Source: Furcasterigmium furcatum
Lineage: Eukaryota > Ascomycota > Sordariomycetes > Glomerellales > Plectosphaerellaceae
NCBI GenBank assembly: GCA_001599815.1
Contig: BCIA01000003.1
Span: forward strand, 2,418,001 to 2,482,000
Reading direction: 5' to 3'
DNA length: 64,000 bases
The notes under the pieces: model-generated
What the model was told of the DNA's origin: nothing
Databases searched by the model: none
What the model saw: the letters and a program-made list of their open reading frames with translations, nothing else
Made by a program: the position numbers and the translations under genes
Part shown: piece by piece, positions 19,307-29,459 of the stretch
Layout of the letters: every line of letters begins with the position of its first letter
Numbering within the stretch: the first letter of the stretch is position 1

Positions 19307-21193
19307 ATGTCGGGGTCCTTCGAAAAGTCCGTTAAGGGCGCCACCAAGATAAAGGCATGTCCCTGCGCCGGCTCCCATCTGGGATCGTCACATGCTAACG
19401 TACCTCTGCGAGCAGGCGGCGGCGCCCAAGACCAAGTACATCGAGCACATTCTTGTTGCAACGCACTCCGGCGAAGCTGGTGTAGGGGAGATTTTTAGGG
19501 TTCTCTCCTTTCGCCTGCGAGACTCGACGTGGACCGTTGTCTTCAAGAGCTTGATCACCGTACACCTGATGATCAGGGAGGGCTCGCCCGACGCTACGCT
19601 CTCGTACCTGGCGCATAACCGCAACCTCTTGGCCGTGACGTCCATCAACGATGGTAGGAAGCTCCAGGATAAGGGAAGGGGTTGCGCTAACAGTCCATCG
19701 CAGCTCAGACACAGGGCCGGAATATCCGGGTCTACGCCAACTATCTTCAAGAGAGAGCGAAGGCATTCCGGGATACCAAGTGCGACTGGGTCAGGACGAA
19801 GGAGACGCGGCTCGAGAAGCTCTCCGTCGACAAGGGCCTCCTCAGGGAGACCGAGTGTGTGCAGCGCCAGGTCCAGGCCCTGCTCAAGTGCGATGTGCGT
19901 TGCTACCCGGCTGTCATGCGACCCCGCGGCCCAGCTAACCTCGCAGCAGCTCATGGATAACGATGTCTCGGCCGACAACGAGGTGCAGACGACGGCGTTC
20001 AGGCTTCTGGTTCTCGACCTGCTTGCCTTGTTCCAGGTCCTCAACCAGGCCATGATCAATATTCTCGGTACGCCTGACCGCACACCCGTGATGCTCCCCA
20101 TCTGACATGTGCAGGCCACTTTTTCGAGATGTCCAGGCCCGACGCCGAGAGGGCTATGGAGATCTACAGGCAATTCGCCAAGCAGACCGACTTTGTGGTC
20201 AGCTACCTCAGAGTGGCCCGGCAATTCGAGCACCACACTCGAGTCGAGGTCCCCAAGCTCAAGCACGCGCCTGTCAACCTGAAGCAGCAGCTCGAGGAAT
20301 ACCTTAATGACCCAGACTTTGAGGTCAACCGCCGCCAGTACATCGCCGAGCTTCAGGCCAAGAAGAGTGGCGGCACGACGGCGCCCTCCAAGTCGGCTGT
20401 CGGCGCCTTCGACTCAAAACCCGCACCGAGCAGCTCGTTCCCAGAGCCGAAAGGGCCCAGCACCGCCGCTGCACCATCACAGCCAAAGCAGGAGCCGGCC
20501 AAGGCCCCTGCGGCAGACCTGATTGACTTCTTCGGCTCCATCGAGCAGAACCAGACCCCCTTGGGACAGAATCCTCCTCCTCCGCAGCAACAACAGTTCC
20601 AGCAGCCGCAGCAGCAGATGCCTATGCAGACCGGATTCAACCCGAACGGCCAGTTCCAGCAGCTGCAGCAGCAGCAGCAGCCTACGGGTTTCCAGCCAAA
20701 CGGCTTCAATGGGCAGCAAACTGGCTTCTCCACGAACCCCTATCAGCCTCAACAGGGCCCCAGCCCGCCCCAGAACCTCAACCCGTGGGGACAGCCGCAG
20801 GCGCAACCACAGCCAATGCAGCCTGCGTTTACTGGGGCAGGCTTCGGCGGATTCACCCCCCAGTCGGGCTTTCAGCCTGGCGCACTGGGTTCCATTCCAC
20901 AGGAAAGTGTGGCAAGCTTCCAGAGTGGCGCACAAGGCGGGATGCAGAACGCCCTGCAAACGCCCCAGACGACGAACCCGTTCCGAGCCTCCATGATGCT
21001 GAGCCAGCAGCAGACAGGCATGCAGCCGACCACGACGATGTCTGCCCCGACAAGCCCACCAGGGCCCGGCGGTCTCCAGCGCCAGTCGACAAATCCCTTT
21101 GCGAGATCGTCAAGCCAGCCTCAACAGCAGTCCTTTGCCCCTGCTTCCAGCTCTCCCTTCCAGAGCCAGCAGCCAACGCCCGCGCCGCTGTAG
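19307..21193 (+). CDS. AP180/CALM-type clathrin assembly protein (Yap1801-like), interrupted by in-frame TAG
   Basis: Endocytic adaptor that binds PI(4,5)P2 through an ANTH domain and recruits clathrin and EH-domain proteins through its tail. Exons are 19307-19354, 19416-19653, 19704-19894, 19950-20067 and 20115-21193, giving 557 aa up to TAG 21191-21193; exon 4 could equally start at 19947. The ANTH domain (about residues 1-270) shows MSGSFEKSVKGATKIK, KYIEHILVATHSGEAG, FKSLITVHLMIREGSPD, AQTQGRNIRVYANYL and LLVLDLLALFQVLNQ. The tail is Gln/Pro-rich with TNPF motifs. Intron 1 has a GC donor (AAG|GCATGT...CAG). Translation would stop at codon 558 (CTG TAG CCC), yet the same frame continues with conserved tail sequence to 21457. 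Fungal orthologues end in this distal segment, so the stop is premature, edited or read through. Confidence 0.92.
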
Positions 21194-21457
21194 CCCGTGG
21201 CCACGGGTACCAACCCCTTTGCGAAGACTTTTGGTGGCCCTCAGGCCCAGCTGCAGCAGCGACCAGCGACCAGCGCCGGGCCCCTTGCCCCGCAGCCTAC
21301 TGGGAGCACGAACCCGTTCCGACAGGGACAGTTCGTCAACCATCAGACGGGAATGGGCTGGCAGCATAACCAACAGACCATTGGAGGAGGGCTCGACCAG
21401 CTGCCAACGACGCAAGTGTTCCCGCGGCCAGCTCAGCAGACGCCGTGGCAGCAATAG
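21194..21457 (+). other. In-frame coding extension of the AP180 gene beyond the TAG
   Basis: 87 further codons follow in the same frame, with no stop until TAG at 21455-21457. They carry two more NPF motifs (TGTNPFAKTFGG and TNPFRQGQFVNH) and the terminal fungal AP180 signature (QTGMGWQHNQQTIGGGLDQL then PTTQVFPRP). The segment is plainly under coding constraint in this frame. A GT-AG intron that would skip the TAG (21190-21244) shifts frame and destroys the NPF region, so I do not favour it. Confidence 0.85.
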
Positions 21458-22088
21458 AAAGGTCTGGCCAGGGCAGGTTGACGCCGTCGGTGTGGGATTC
21501 TCGAGCTGCGTGGTGTGTCTGCTTGAACAGACGAATTTTCTGGCTTCAAGCGTGGCGTTTACTGGGCATTGCTTTCGGGCCGGCATTAGAGAGGGCCGAC
21601 CTGGGTCCCGTCGCTGTTGCAGAGAATCGAAGAGAGATGCGATCTATTTCTGTGCGGCACCGCGCACTTTCTGCGCAAGTTCACTCACCACTGCCTCCTC
21701 TGTAGTACGCAAGCTTTGAGGAAGGCATGGCCCCGTGGATGCGCCTCCGGCTGCTGGCTCATGCTGCTTCCCCCTGACTGCCCGCCCAGGTGACAGATTG
21801 GCGATTATAGATCTCAACGTTTTCCGTCCACGCATAGAAGCCACACAAGCCTTCGTCGACTCATACTCTTCATGATTAGGGATATTCGAACGCCGAGCAA
21901 CTTTAAGTCCTGCAGACTCCACAGCCCGGCGAACGATTTTGCCTACTTAAAGGGCACAACATATCATTCGACACGCCCTGTCTCTGGTCCCTCGCCACAT
22001 CACATCAGTACTCTTTCTTAACAGATTCTTTTCCCCCATCGGAGACTGCTGCGAGGCTCGACATCCAACAGCCGATACTATACCATCA
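21458..22088. other. Intergenic, no gene seen
   Basis: 3' region of the AP180 gene and 5' leader of the 306-aa gene; the last 80 bp are pyrimidine- and CA-rich. Confidence 0.5.
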
Positions 22089-23009
22089 ATGCTTCCACCT
22101 CCGACTCTCGCGAGAGACACTGGCAGGTCTCACCACACATCGATCCCTCGTTCACGGCCTCTCTCAGCGCAAGCCGTGTTTGAGCCTCTCCATAAAGGTC
22201 TGCGCTATAACCGCGACCCTCTCATTTCCGACGGCCCTTCGCCACTCGTGGATTTGATTGCTTCGAACGGACAGACCCCTCACACAGCGAGTCTTGTGAG
22301 GCGTCCACTGTCGAGGCTACTTCTGAACTGGCACCGTTACCTTTACGATCCCACTGAGTGCGTGTCGCCGAGTGTTCTGCAGGCACCGAAGTCGAAGATG
22401 CCCAAGCCACGACGCCTGACGCTCTCCGATGCACTAAGGTTGGCTGCCATGCCGCAGAATGTCCTCGCCGGGTCGCCGGATCTGCGATTCGCCATGTCCG
22501 CCCTCCGCGGAATGTATTCCGACGTGGTGAAATGCCTGAAGGCTCCCCCGTCGACATGGCAGTGGATGGGGCCCAGACATCCCGAACAGCCTGCCTGGTG
22601 GCGCGCAGACTGCTACGTTGGCGATGCTCTTCTCCGTCACAAGTTCTCGCCCCTCTCGGAGACGCAGATAGACCGAATGTTCAGGCTGCTCGACTTTGCG
22701 CGCAGGACGGCGCACCTGCACCCCGGACACGCTGAGAGGCGGTTCATGTTAACGCTGAATTTCAGTATCGAGTCGATGAAGGGGTTCGAAATGATCCGGG
22801 AGCTGTTGCATGCTGCGGCCCAGGTTACGCGCGTCGATAGCTGGTTGTACAAGCCCCATCTGCCAAAAGTACTGAACCCCAATCCCTGGTGGACTATTAA
22901 AGATACCCAACCTTGGGACGGTGGTCCTTATAGCAGTGCTCAATTCCGTCGGTGGCTTGGGTTCGACAATCTGTTTGACGGGCCAAAGGAGGCCCGGAGG
23001 GCTACCTGA
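22089..23009 (+). CDS. Hypothetical protein, 306 aa
   Basis: Single exon opening after a CA/CT-rich leader. The first 45 residues are basic and Pro/Ser-rich and could be a targeting or disordered segment. The rest looks globular and helical, rich in Trp and Arg (STWQWMGPRHPEQPAWW, then MFRLLDFARRTAHLHPGH, then WTIKDTQPWDGGPYSSAQF and FRRWLGFDNLFD). No signal peptide, transmembrane helix or catalytic motif is recognised, and I do not know the family. Codon use and amino-acid composition are those of a real protein. It lies between two conserved housekeeping genes on the same strand. Confidence 0.65.
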   Translation: MLPPPTLARDTGRSHHTSIPRSRPLSAQAVFEPLHKGLRYNRDPLISDGPSPLVDLIASNGQTPHTASLVRRPLSRLLLNWHRYLYDPTECVSPSVLQAPKSKMPKPRRLTLSDALRLAAMPQNVLAGSPDLRFAMSALRGMYSDVVKCLKAPPSTWQWMGPRHPEQPAWWRADCYVGDALLRHKFSPLSETQIDRMFRLLDFARRTAHLHPGHAERRFMLTLNFSIESMKGFEMIRELLHAAAQVTRVDSWLYKPHLPKVLNPNPWWTIKDTQPWDGGPYSSAQFRRWLGFDNLFDGPKEARRAT

Positions 23010-23372
23010 GGTCTCGGCATACCGATGAGACAGAATAAACACAGTAATCATACTTAATAGTTGGAGAAACTTGGGAGCCTCTAACGGCTGAAGAGAAGAA
23101 AATGTTTCAAAATATGACGTTGCCACGTTATCAGTGTATCCATCCCGTTAAACGTCAACCAGCTGGCTGGAAAGGGGCCCGGGCCGGCCCCGAATGGATC
23201 GGGGTAGACGGGATGCCCTGACACCCGTCCAGCTGACTAATCAACAACGTCAGAGCCGGACTTGCCTCCAGAGAAACTTGGGCTCCGGCTTCCCGCAAAA
23301 TTAAATTTCACACAGAATCCTCGCACGACTCACCCGGCTTTTCTGCACTCCCAGCAAGCAGAATCACTCGCC
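23010..23372. other. Promoter region of the URI/Bud27 gene
   Basis: No coding sequence recognised. The frame of the downstream gene is open a further 37 codons upstream, but the first ATG leading into the conserved domain is at 23373. Confidence 0.5.
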
Positions 23373-25343
23373 ATGGCCGGCGTCAGGGACAGTTTCGCCG
23401 ACCTCGAAAGGCACCGGCAGCAGCTCGAGGAAAACGTCGCCAAGCTCCGGAAAAGCCTGCAGCACTGGCGGCAGTGGGACGCAGAGTACGAGATCCTCAA
23501 GGAGGAGATCGAGGCGCTGCCCGCGCCCGCGACCCAGAAGGACCTGACGCGGATCCGCGCCGAGTTTCAGAGCGACGTCATCGGCGCGAAGGAGATCGAT
23601 GAGATCTTCGGCCGGGTCGGCGTCAAGCCCGCGGAGCAGATCGTCGGGCTGCTGGCCAGGCGGATCGACTATGTCACGCAGAACATCGGCACTGTCGAGA
23701 AGCAGCTCTATGCCGCGGAGGACAAGCTCGCTGCCGTGGAGGTTGTGAGCCACCCTGATGTGCGGGACGAGGACGGTCTGCCGATCACGGAGATCATCGA
23801 GGAGCTGGATGAGGAGGGGAATGTGATCTCGCATCGGTTGCAGAGGCCAGGAGACACCTCAGCTCAGCTGCAGGAGGTTCTCGAGAAGGCTGGCGTGAAG
23901 GATTTGCCACGCGGCGGGCCTGCACCGAAGAGGGTGCTGGAAGATGTGACCGAGGCACCTGAAGCATCGAAAGATGCCGAAGTTGAGCAGAAGCCGGCGC
24001 AAGCATCGAAGGTTGCGAAGACGGAGAGCAAAAAGCCCAAGTTTCAGCCTTCACAGCCCAAGACCACACCATCAAGAACCGCAAAGCCGACGCAGGCAGC
24101 CCACAAGCCATCAAATGACGACGCGGTACCCAGGTACCAAAGCATTTCCCTGTCGGAATTGGCCGCAGACGAAGACGAGGCAGAAGAATCACAGTCTCAG
24201 AAGAAGAGCGTCTCTTTCACGGAAGACACCAAGCCTGGCGAGGAGACGCGGAAATCATGGACGGCGCGACGCGTCGAGGAGATCATGAAGTCAGCCAAAG
24301 AACAGGAGCAGCTTGGCCGCCAAGATGCCCTGGTTCCCGAGGGAGAGTCGGCAGAGGATGCCTTCCTGCGAGGAGAGATGCTCAAGTACGGCATGGAGGA
24401 AGTCGGCGCAGTCGTGGCCGAGCTCACCCTGGAAGAGGGCACCGAGGACGAGGATGAAGGTTTCGATGAGCTCGACTCTGATGAGGAGGATGACGACGAA
24501 GACAACTTCGGGCGCTTCACCGGCAGCCTGGTGGATGACGATTACCGACAGCGCATGCTGGAGCTCGAGAAGAAGCTCGGCGTCAAGTCTCGGTTCACCG
24601 AAGAGATGGAGGAGAACGACTCGGATTCAGACGCCGAGAAGGAGCCGGAGGGCTTGGGACGTATCGTCATCCAGCGCGAGGGCGACAAGCAGCCGCCGTC
24701 ATCTACCAAAACAGCGGCCTCACCTACAGCATCGGCACTGAAGTCCAGCACCCCGCCGCCCTCGAAAGACGGCGACACCAAGGGGAAGAAGAGCGTCAGC
24801 TTCGCAAACGAGCTAGATATCGCCCCGGAGGAGGCCAAGCCTGCCCCTGCGCCATCACCGGCCCCCGTCAGCGAGCGCACCGTGCCCCTCGTCGAGCCTC
24901 TCAGCGATATCGTCGAGCGAACCGGCCCCTCCAAGCGTCCCGAAACCTCCAAGAAGCCGAAGCGGGTGTCCCGGTTCAAGAAGGACCAGGCCTCGGCACC
25001 CAGCAACACAGACGACTTCGACATTCCGAAGGGACCTCTCGACATGCCCGTGCGCTTCCTGGATCAGGATAGGCCCATTGCGCCATCAGGACCCGAAGGC
25101 AAGACGTTAGCGGCAACGGTCATGGAACGCCCGTCGGCCTCGGACTCTCACAACCTCGATGATGCCAACGACGAATTTGTCGACCAAGAGGTGGCGGATG
25201 AATACTACCGCAAACGCCGCGACTTCATCCACCGGCACGGTGGCTTCCTCAAGGAGGACGAGTCACCGGTGCAGCCTCTGGGCGAAGCTGATGGTGGGCG
25301 GAGGGTCAGCAAGTTCAAGGCTGCAAGGCTGTCAAAGCAGTAG
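23373..25343 (+). CDS. bud27: Unconventional prefoldin URI / Bud27 (DUF3835 C-terminus)
   Basis: A 656-aa intronless gene. Residues 1-130 form the prefoldin-like coiled coil: MAGVRDSFADLERHRQQLEE, WRQWDAEYEILKEEIEALP, RVGVKPAEQIVGLLARRIDY and EKQLYAAEDKL. The middle is acidic and low complexity (EDEDEGFDELDSDEEDDDED) with repeated KKSVSF motifs. The C-terminus holds the DUF3835 signature (FVDQEVADEYYRKRRDFIHR followed by HGGFLKEDESPVQPLG). URI/Bud27 binds Rpb5, supports assembly of RNA polymerases I-III with the R2TP complex, and in yeast links to TOR signalling. The start at MAGVRDS is chosen because it begins the conserved domain. It is convergent with nudC. Confidence 0.92.
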   Translation: MAGVRDSFADLERHRQQLEENVAKLRKSLQHWRQWDAEYEILKEEIEALPAPATQKDLTRIRAEFQSDVIGAKEIDEIFGRVGVKPAEQIVGLLARRIDYVTQNIGTVEKQLYAAEDKLAAVEVVSHPDVRDEDGLPITEIIEELDEEGNVISHRLQRPGDTSAQLQEVLEKAGVKDLPRGGPAPKRVLEDVTEAPEASKDAEVEQKPAQASKVAKTESKKPKFQPSQPKTTPSRTAKPTQAAHKPSNDDAVPRYQSISLSELAADEDEAEESQSQKKSVSFTEDTKPGEETRKSWTARRVEEIMKSAKEQEQLGRQDALVPEGESAEDAFLRGEMLKYGMEEVGAVVAELTLEEGTEDEDEGFDELDSDEEDDDEDNFGRFTGSLVDDDYRQRMLELEKKLGVKSRFTEEMEENDSDSDAEKEPEGLGRIVIQREGDKQPPSSTKTAASPTASALKSSTPPPSKDGDTKGKKSVSFANELDIAPEEAKPAPAPSPAPVSERTVPLVEPLSDIVERTGPSKRPETSKKPKRVSRFKKDQASAPSNTDDFDIPKGPLDMPVRFLDQDRPIAPSGPEGKTLAATVMERPSASDSHNLDDANDEFVDQEVADEYYRKRRDFIHRHGGFLKEDESPVQPLGEADGGRRVSKFKAARLSKQ

Positions 25344-25780
25344 CTGTGGTATTTGCCATGTGACATCGAATACAGACGAGGGCACATTTTGCCAGACCCA
25401 AGCATCAGCTGCCTGCGGGCGCAGGCTGCCGTTCGATGTGTCCAAATGATGCCGTTATCCCTTGCCAACTCGTAGAACGGACGGGTCTCAGCAGGGCAAG
25501 TGTCAGGTTCCCTGAAAAGGCTGTCTGGTCATTGCTTCTGCGCACCGATGGGCGGCAGCCTCCTACTGCTCCCTGTCTATGACCCCGTCCAAGATCAAGC
25601 CTCGTCCAGGACCTATCTGGCGTCCTACCACCGATCTGATCGGGCCTCATGGTATCGACGTTTCGTTTCAGTCCTGACATGCATGCCGCCCACGCGTTGG
25701 TATCATGCTGCTGTATTTCATCTCATCATAACCGCATATGCTATATCTTTGTCCCTAAGTACTTTTTACACGGCCATCGG
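25344..25780. other. Convergent 3' region of bud27 and nudC
   Basis: No feature recognised apart from AT-richer sequence typical of fungal 3' UTRs. Confidence 0.5.
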
Positions 25781-26487
25781 CTAGTTGCCGTGGTTGATCG
25801 TGGCCTGGCTGAAATCCATCCCCGTCTGTTCCTGCAGCTGCTTGAGGCGCTTCATGTTCTCCTCCTCCTTGGCCTTCTGCTTCTGCTCGGGGCTCTGCAT
25901 GTTCTCGTACATCATCTTCTCGACCATTGCGCGGGTCTCGCCCTGCTCGAGGTCGTTGAGGGACGTCTCCTCGGGCTCGATCATGGTGATGTCGATCTTG
26001 GGCGCGGCGGTGACGACGTGCGGCCACCACTCCATGTCGCTGGCCTTCTTGAGCTGGATGTCGATGGTCTTGGAGTCGCCGTCTTGGACCATGGTCCAGG
26101 TTGAGTCGTCGACGCGGATGGGGTGGGGGAACTCGCCCTGGGGGAGCATTTGTCAGTCTTGTGGACGGGCAGCATCTGCGCACGCGAGGACGGACGTACC
26201 TCAACGATGGGGGCCTGGCCCTTGATGCCGGCCTTGAGGGTCGTGCGGGTGAAGTTGATGACCATGTCCCGGCTCTTCAGGTTCCCGGGGACTGTGAACT
26301 CGACGCTGACCCATTTGATGTCGCTCTGCTTCCAGGTGTATGGGAGGGCGGACTGCTCGGCATTCTGCTTCTCGCGGGAGGCGATCTCCTCGTCGGTCTT
26401 GGGCTGTCGGAACTCTAAACGAAAATGTTAGAAATACAACTACCAGCCGAATTTCAGTAGGGACATGTGGATTTCTGTCATACTCAT
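25781..26487 (-). CDS. nudC: Nuclear movement protein NudC (CS/p23 domain)
   Basis: Dynein-pathway cochaperone required for nuclear migration in hyphae. Exons read on the minus strand are 26487-26484, 26414-26200 and 26137-25781, giving 191 aa. The first coding exon carries only ATG plus one base (donor GTATGA, acceptor TTTAG); intron 2 has GTACGT...CCCCAG. The CS domain spans about residues 25-115: ALPYTWKQSD, FTVPGNLKSRDMVINFTR, LKAGIKGQAPIVEGEFPHPI, then STWTMVQDGDSKTIDIQL and MEWWPHVVTAAPKID. The NudC-specific tail follows with GETRAMVEKMMYENMQSPEQ and GMDFSQA. The tiny first exon is supported because there is no other ATG upstream for more than 100 bp and the splice is in phase. It shares a divergent promoter with tfb3. 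Confidence 0.93.
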
Positions 26488-26876
26488 GGCTACGGTTTCT
26501 TGTGTGCTGTGGTGTGTAGAATGCAACAGAAGCAGACGGGCAAGGCTGATGGAAGCTTTGGAGATGGAGGGGTAGCTAAACTGGACCCCTGCAAGCTGCC
26601 GGTCCCTGCAGCCAATCACTTTGCTTATCTAAGCTGCAGACCAGCCTCGCCAGACATCTAATATTGAACGTCCTCTTGCTTCTGCCATCTTTGTCCGTCT
26701 CCCTTCGCCACAACCCTCCACGGGCTCCTCCACTGCCAACTTCACCTGCAGAAGCTGTAGGCAGAAGGTCACCGGCTCCCCGATACCTTGAAATCTCTCT
26801 ACCCCACAAACCATACACTTCGCCACGCCACTCCGGCACATCTCCCCCGCCGCCTCGGCGCAAACAACCGCCCCCC
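26488..26876. other. Divergent promoter, nudC / tfb3
   Basis: 389 bp with pyrimidine-rich runs on both strands. No ATG lies between the nudC start and about 100 bp upstream of it. No further feature is seen. Confidence 0.5.
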
Positions 26877-27947
26877 ATGGCGACGATGAACAAGTCCAAG
26901 GCACCCCTCTCGCCAACCTCCCAGTGCCCCGTCTGCAAGACCAACCGCTACCTCAACCGCGATCTCGAGTTCCTCATCAACCCGGAATGCTACCACCAGA
27001 TGTGCGCCAACTGCGTCCAGCGCATCTTCGCCGACGGCCCCGCGCAGTGCCCCTACGCCGGCTGCGCCAAGACCCTGCGCAAGAAGAACTTCAAGACGGC
27101 CTTCTTCGGCGACCTCGTCGTCCAGCGCGAGGTCGACATCCGCAAGCGCGTCAACGCCGTCTTCAACAAGGTCGAGGAGGACTTCGAGTCCCTCGACGAC
27201 TACAACGCCTACCTCGAGCGCGTCGAGACGCTCACCTTCGACCTCCTCAGCCGCGACGCCGACACGAGGACAAAGGCCGAGGCCGAGCTGAGGGAGTGGG
27301 AGCTGGCGCACAAGAGCGAGATCGAGGAGCGTCGGCGGCGCGCGCGCGAGTCGGAGGCGCAGCGGGCCGCGAGGGAGAGCGAGGACAAGGACGCCGCGCG
27401 GAGGCGGAGGCTGGAGGCGCAGAGGGAGGACGCGGAGGAGAGGGCGCGCGAGGCGCGGGCGAGGGAGGAGATGCTCGACGGGCTCGCGAGCGGGGACGCG
27501 AGCCAGGCGCAGGCGACGATGAACAAGATCGTCCTGAAGAGGCGTGGGCAGGGCAAGCTGGACGCCGCGAGGCTGTCGCTATCCGATGCCACCGCGGCGC
27601 CGAACCTGTCCATCCGCGGCCTCAAGAAGAAGGAGGTGCGGGTCGTGCAGGACGACGGCCCCTACGACCCCTTTGGCGGGCTCGACCTGTCCATGCACCG
27701 GTACAAGCTCGGGCCGATCGACGACTACCGCAACGAGTGGGTGGATGCCGCGAGGCTGGACAGCAGGATCACGGTTGGCGGCTACAGCGCAGAGGAGTTC
27801 CTCACGAGGGCCATGTTCGAGGCCTTCTCCGGCATTGGCGTGTTCATTGACGACGAGAAGGGCGGCGAGGGGATGGCTACTGTCGAGGCGGCGCAGGCGG
27901 CTGCCACGGGACAGACGACGGAGAGGATGGACGTGGATGCGGTCTAA
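26877..27947 (+). CDS. tfb3: TFIIH / CDK-activating kinase assembly factor Tfb3 (MAT1)
   Basis: A 356-aa intronless gene. The RING-type finger is at about residues 18-70 (CPVCKTNRYLNRDLEFLINP, ECYHQMCANCVQRIF, then CPYAGCAKTLRKKNF). The MAT1 central domain follows (FGDLVVQREVDIRKRVNAVF, EEDFESLDDYNAYLERVETL), then a very long charged helix rich in Arg/Glu/Ala (about 140-200), and a C-terminal segment with GGYSAEEFLTRAMFEAFSGI that matches the kinase-binding end of the family. Tfb3 bridges the CAK kinase-cyclin pair to core TFIIH in transcription initiation and nucleotide excision repair. The start MATMNKSK directly precedes the finger; the in-frame sequence upstream has no ATG. Confidence 0.95.
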   Translation: MATMNKSKAPLSPTSQCPVCKTNRYLNRDLEFLINPECYHQMCANCVQRIFADGPAQCPYAGCAKTLRKKNFKTAFFGDLVVQREVDIRKRVNAVFNKVEEDFESLDDYNAYLERVETLTFDLLSRDADTRTKAEAELREWELAHKSEIEERRRRARESEAQRAARESEDKDAARRRRLEAQREDAEERAREARAREEMLDGLASGDASQAQATMNKIVLKRRGQGKLDAARLSLSDATAAPNLSIRGLKKKEVRVVQDDGPYDPFGGLDLSMHRYKLGPIDDYRNEWVDAARLDSRITVGGYSAEEFLTRAMFEAFSGIGVFIDDEKGGEGMATVEAAQAAATGQTTERMDVDAV

Positions 27948-28272
27948 GGGGGGCAAGGATTGGCTTTTTTATACCGGGGGTTGAGCAGAAGCACAGCGAT
28001 GGCGTTCAGGGGTTGATTTGGCAGCATTAGAGGTGCTCGTGCGGTGTCCATACCGCATGGAAGCGCCCTTGGGAGAGCAAGCGATGCCTAATGGCAGACT
28101 CTCGAATACAAACACATTTTCTCGCATCAAGTTGTCCAGGTCGCGTGGGTCAATATGTGCCAAGTGAGCCCTGGGCATGTCGGTCACATACATACAACGA
28201 TGGTTACCACACAAGGTCTGATAGATCAAACTCGTCCATCATGACGTCTATTTCTCCATTGTAATTCCCCCG
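27948..28272. other. Convergent 3' region of tfb3 and the type I membrane protein gene
   Basis: No feature recognised. Confidence 0.5.
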
Positions 28273-29459
28273 TTATGACTCCTTGTATCCCTCCCTCGAC
28301 TGCCTCCTGTGCGTGTTGCCGCCCCAGCCCTCCTGTCCGATGAACTGGCCCTCATCATCGTCATCATCATACTCCCTCATCTCCCTCTCGAGCAGCTGCA
28401 CGCCCTGCTCCCCATCCTCGCCCGTCCTCTTCTTCTTCATCTTGTTCAGCATCTTCTGCGCCCGAGTCATCCGAGCAGCCTGGTACCCCTTGCGCCCCGC
28501 GGCGACCGCATTGCCCAGGCCGAACCTCATGCTCCGCTTGCTGCGCGACCACACGAGCCCGATGATCATGATGAGCAGGAGCGATCCGATCACGATCGGC
28601 AGGGCGATGTACAGCTCGGCGCCGGCAGGGATGCTGCCGTGGCCGGCGCCCGTATCGTGCTTGGGCGGGCGGAAGGACTTGACCGTGGGCCCGGGGATCG
28701 AGGGCTCGATGATCTCCTCCTCGCCGTCCTCGTCGACGAAGACGCGCTGCAGGGAGAGGCGGATGGTGCCGAACTCGGCGTCCTTGGGGACGGTCTTGCG
28801 CTCGATGTCCCAGGGGAAGAAGCCGTGGGCGGCGGCCTTGACGAATTTGGAGTGGACGATCTCCTCGCCGAGCTCGCCGGTGGAGTTGACGAAGGAGCCG
28901 AGGAGGCGGAGCTTGAGCTTCTGCGTCGTGTTGGACTTGAGCATGGGGTTGGAGGTGTCGAACGTCACTGTGGGAGGTTAGACCCGGACACGGAGCATAG
29001 AGGGGGGATCAGAGGCGGCTCACCATAGTATGTCTTGCCGATGACAACTTCGTCGTTATCCACCGGGGAGCAGAAGGGGGCGCCCTTGCCGTCGGTGTTG
29101 TGGCAGGGCGCGAAGGCGCCTTTGCCCTTCTTGTTGTAGGCCGTGGGCAGCGGGGGCTCGCCGGTGCTGGTGGTCACCTTGGCATTGCGCTTGTCTGTGA
29201 TGGTGAAGACCGTGCCGGTGAGGGCATTCGGCGCGCCGTCGACGATGGCGGCCGAGCCGGAGATGGTGGTCGCGACGGGTGTCACTGTCGAGGGCTTGCC
29301 GGTCTTGTCGACGGAGATCCATACCGCCGTGGGATCGAGGTGATGCCCGGCCCGTGGTGCGACGGTAGGTGTCGGTGTCGGTGTCGGTTCTGGTGATGCG
29401 GCAGGGAAGGCTGCCACGAAGGGCACCAGGAGAGGGACGAGGAGGGATGCGGCGCGCAT
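28273..29459 (-). CDS. Type I membrane protein, secreted ectodomain and cytoplasmic basic/acidic tail
   Basis: Exons 29459-29024 and 28967-28273 (donor GTGAGC, branch CTAAC, acceptor CACAG, in phase) give 376 aa. A signal peptide is clear (MRAASLLVPLLVPFVAAFPA), followed by a PTPTPTP linker. The ectodomain includes TAVWISVDKTGKPSTVTPV, AFAPCHNTDGKGAPFCSP and VIGKTYYVTFDTSNPML, resembling the extracellular region of fungal wall-associated proteins. One transmembrane helix lies at about 255-276 (YIALPIVIGSLLLIMIIGLV), followed by the basic stop-transfer SRSKRSMRFGLG. The tail has KMLNKMKKKR and a run of Asp (DDDDDE). Related sequences exist across Sordariomycetes without an assigned role. A cell-surface or secretory-pathway function is inferred only from topology. 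Confidence 0.83.

Noticed and set aside
21190..21244. GT-AG intron that would remove the TAG of the AP180 gene
   Set aside because: Weak donor, 55 bp (not a multiple of 3), shifts the frame and deletes the conserved TNPFAK segment.
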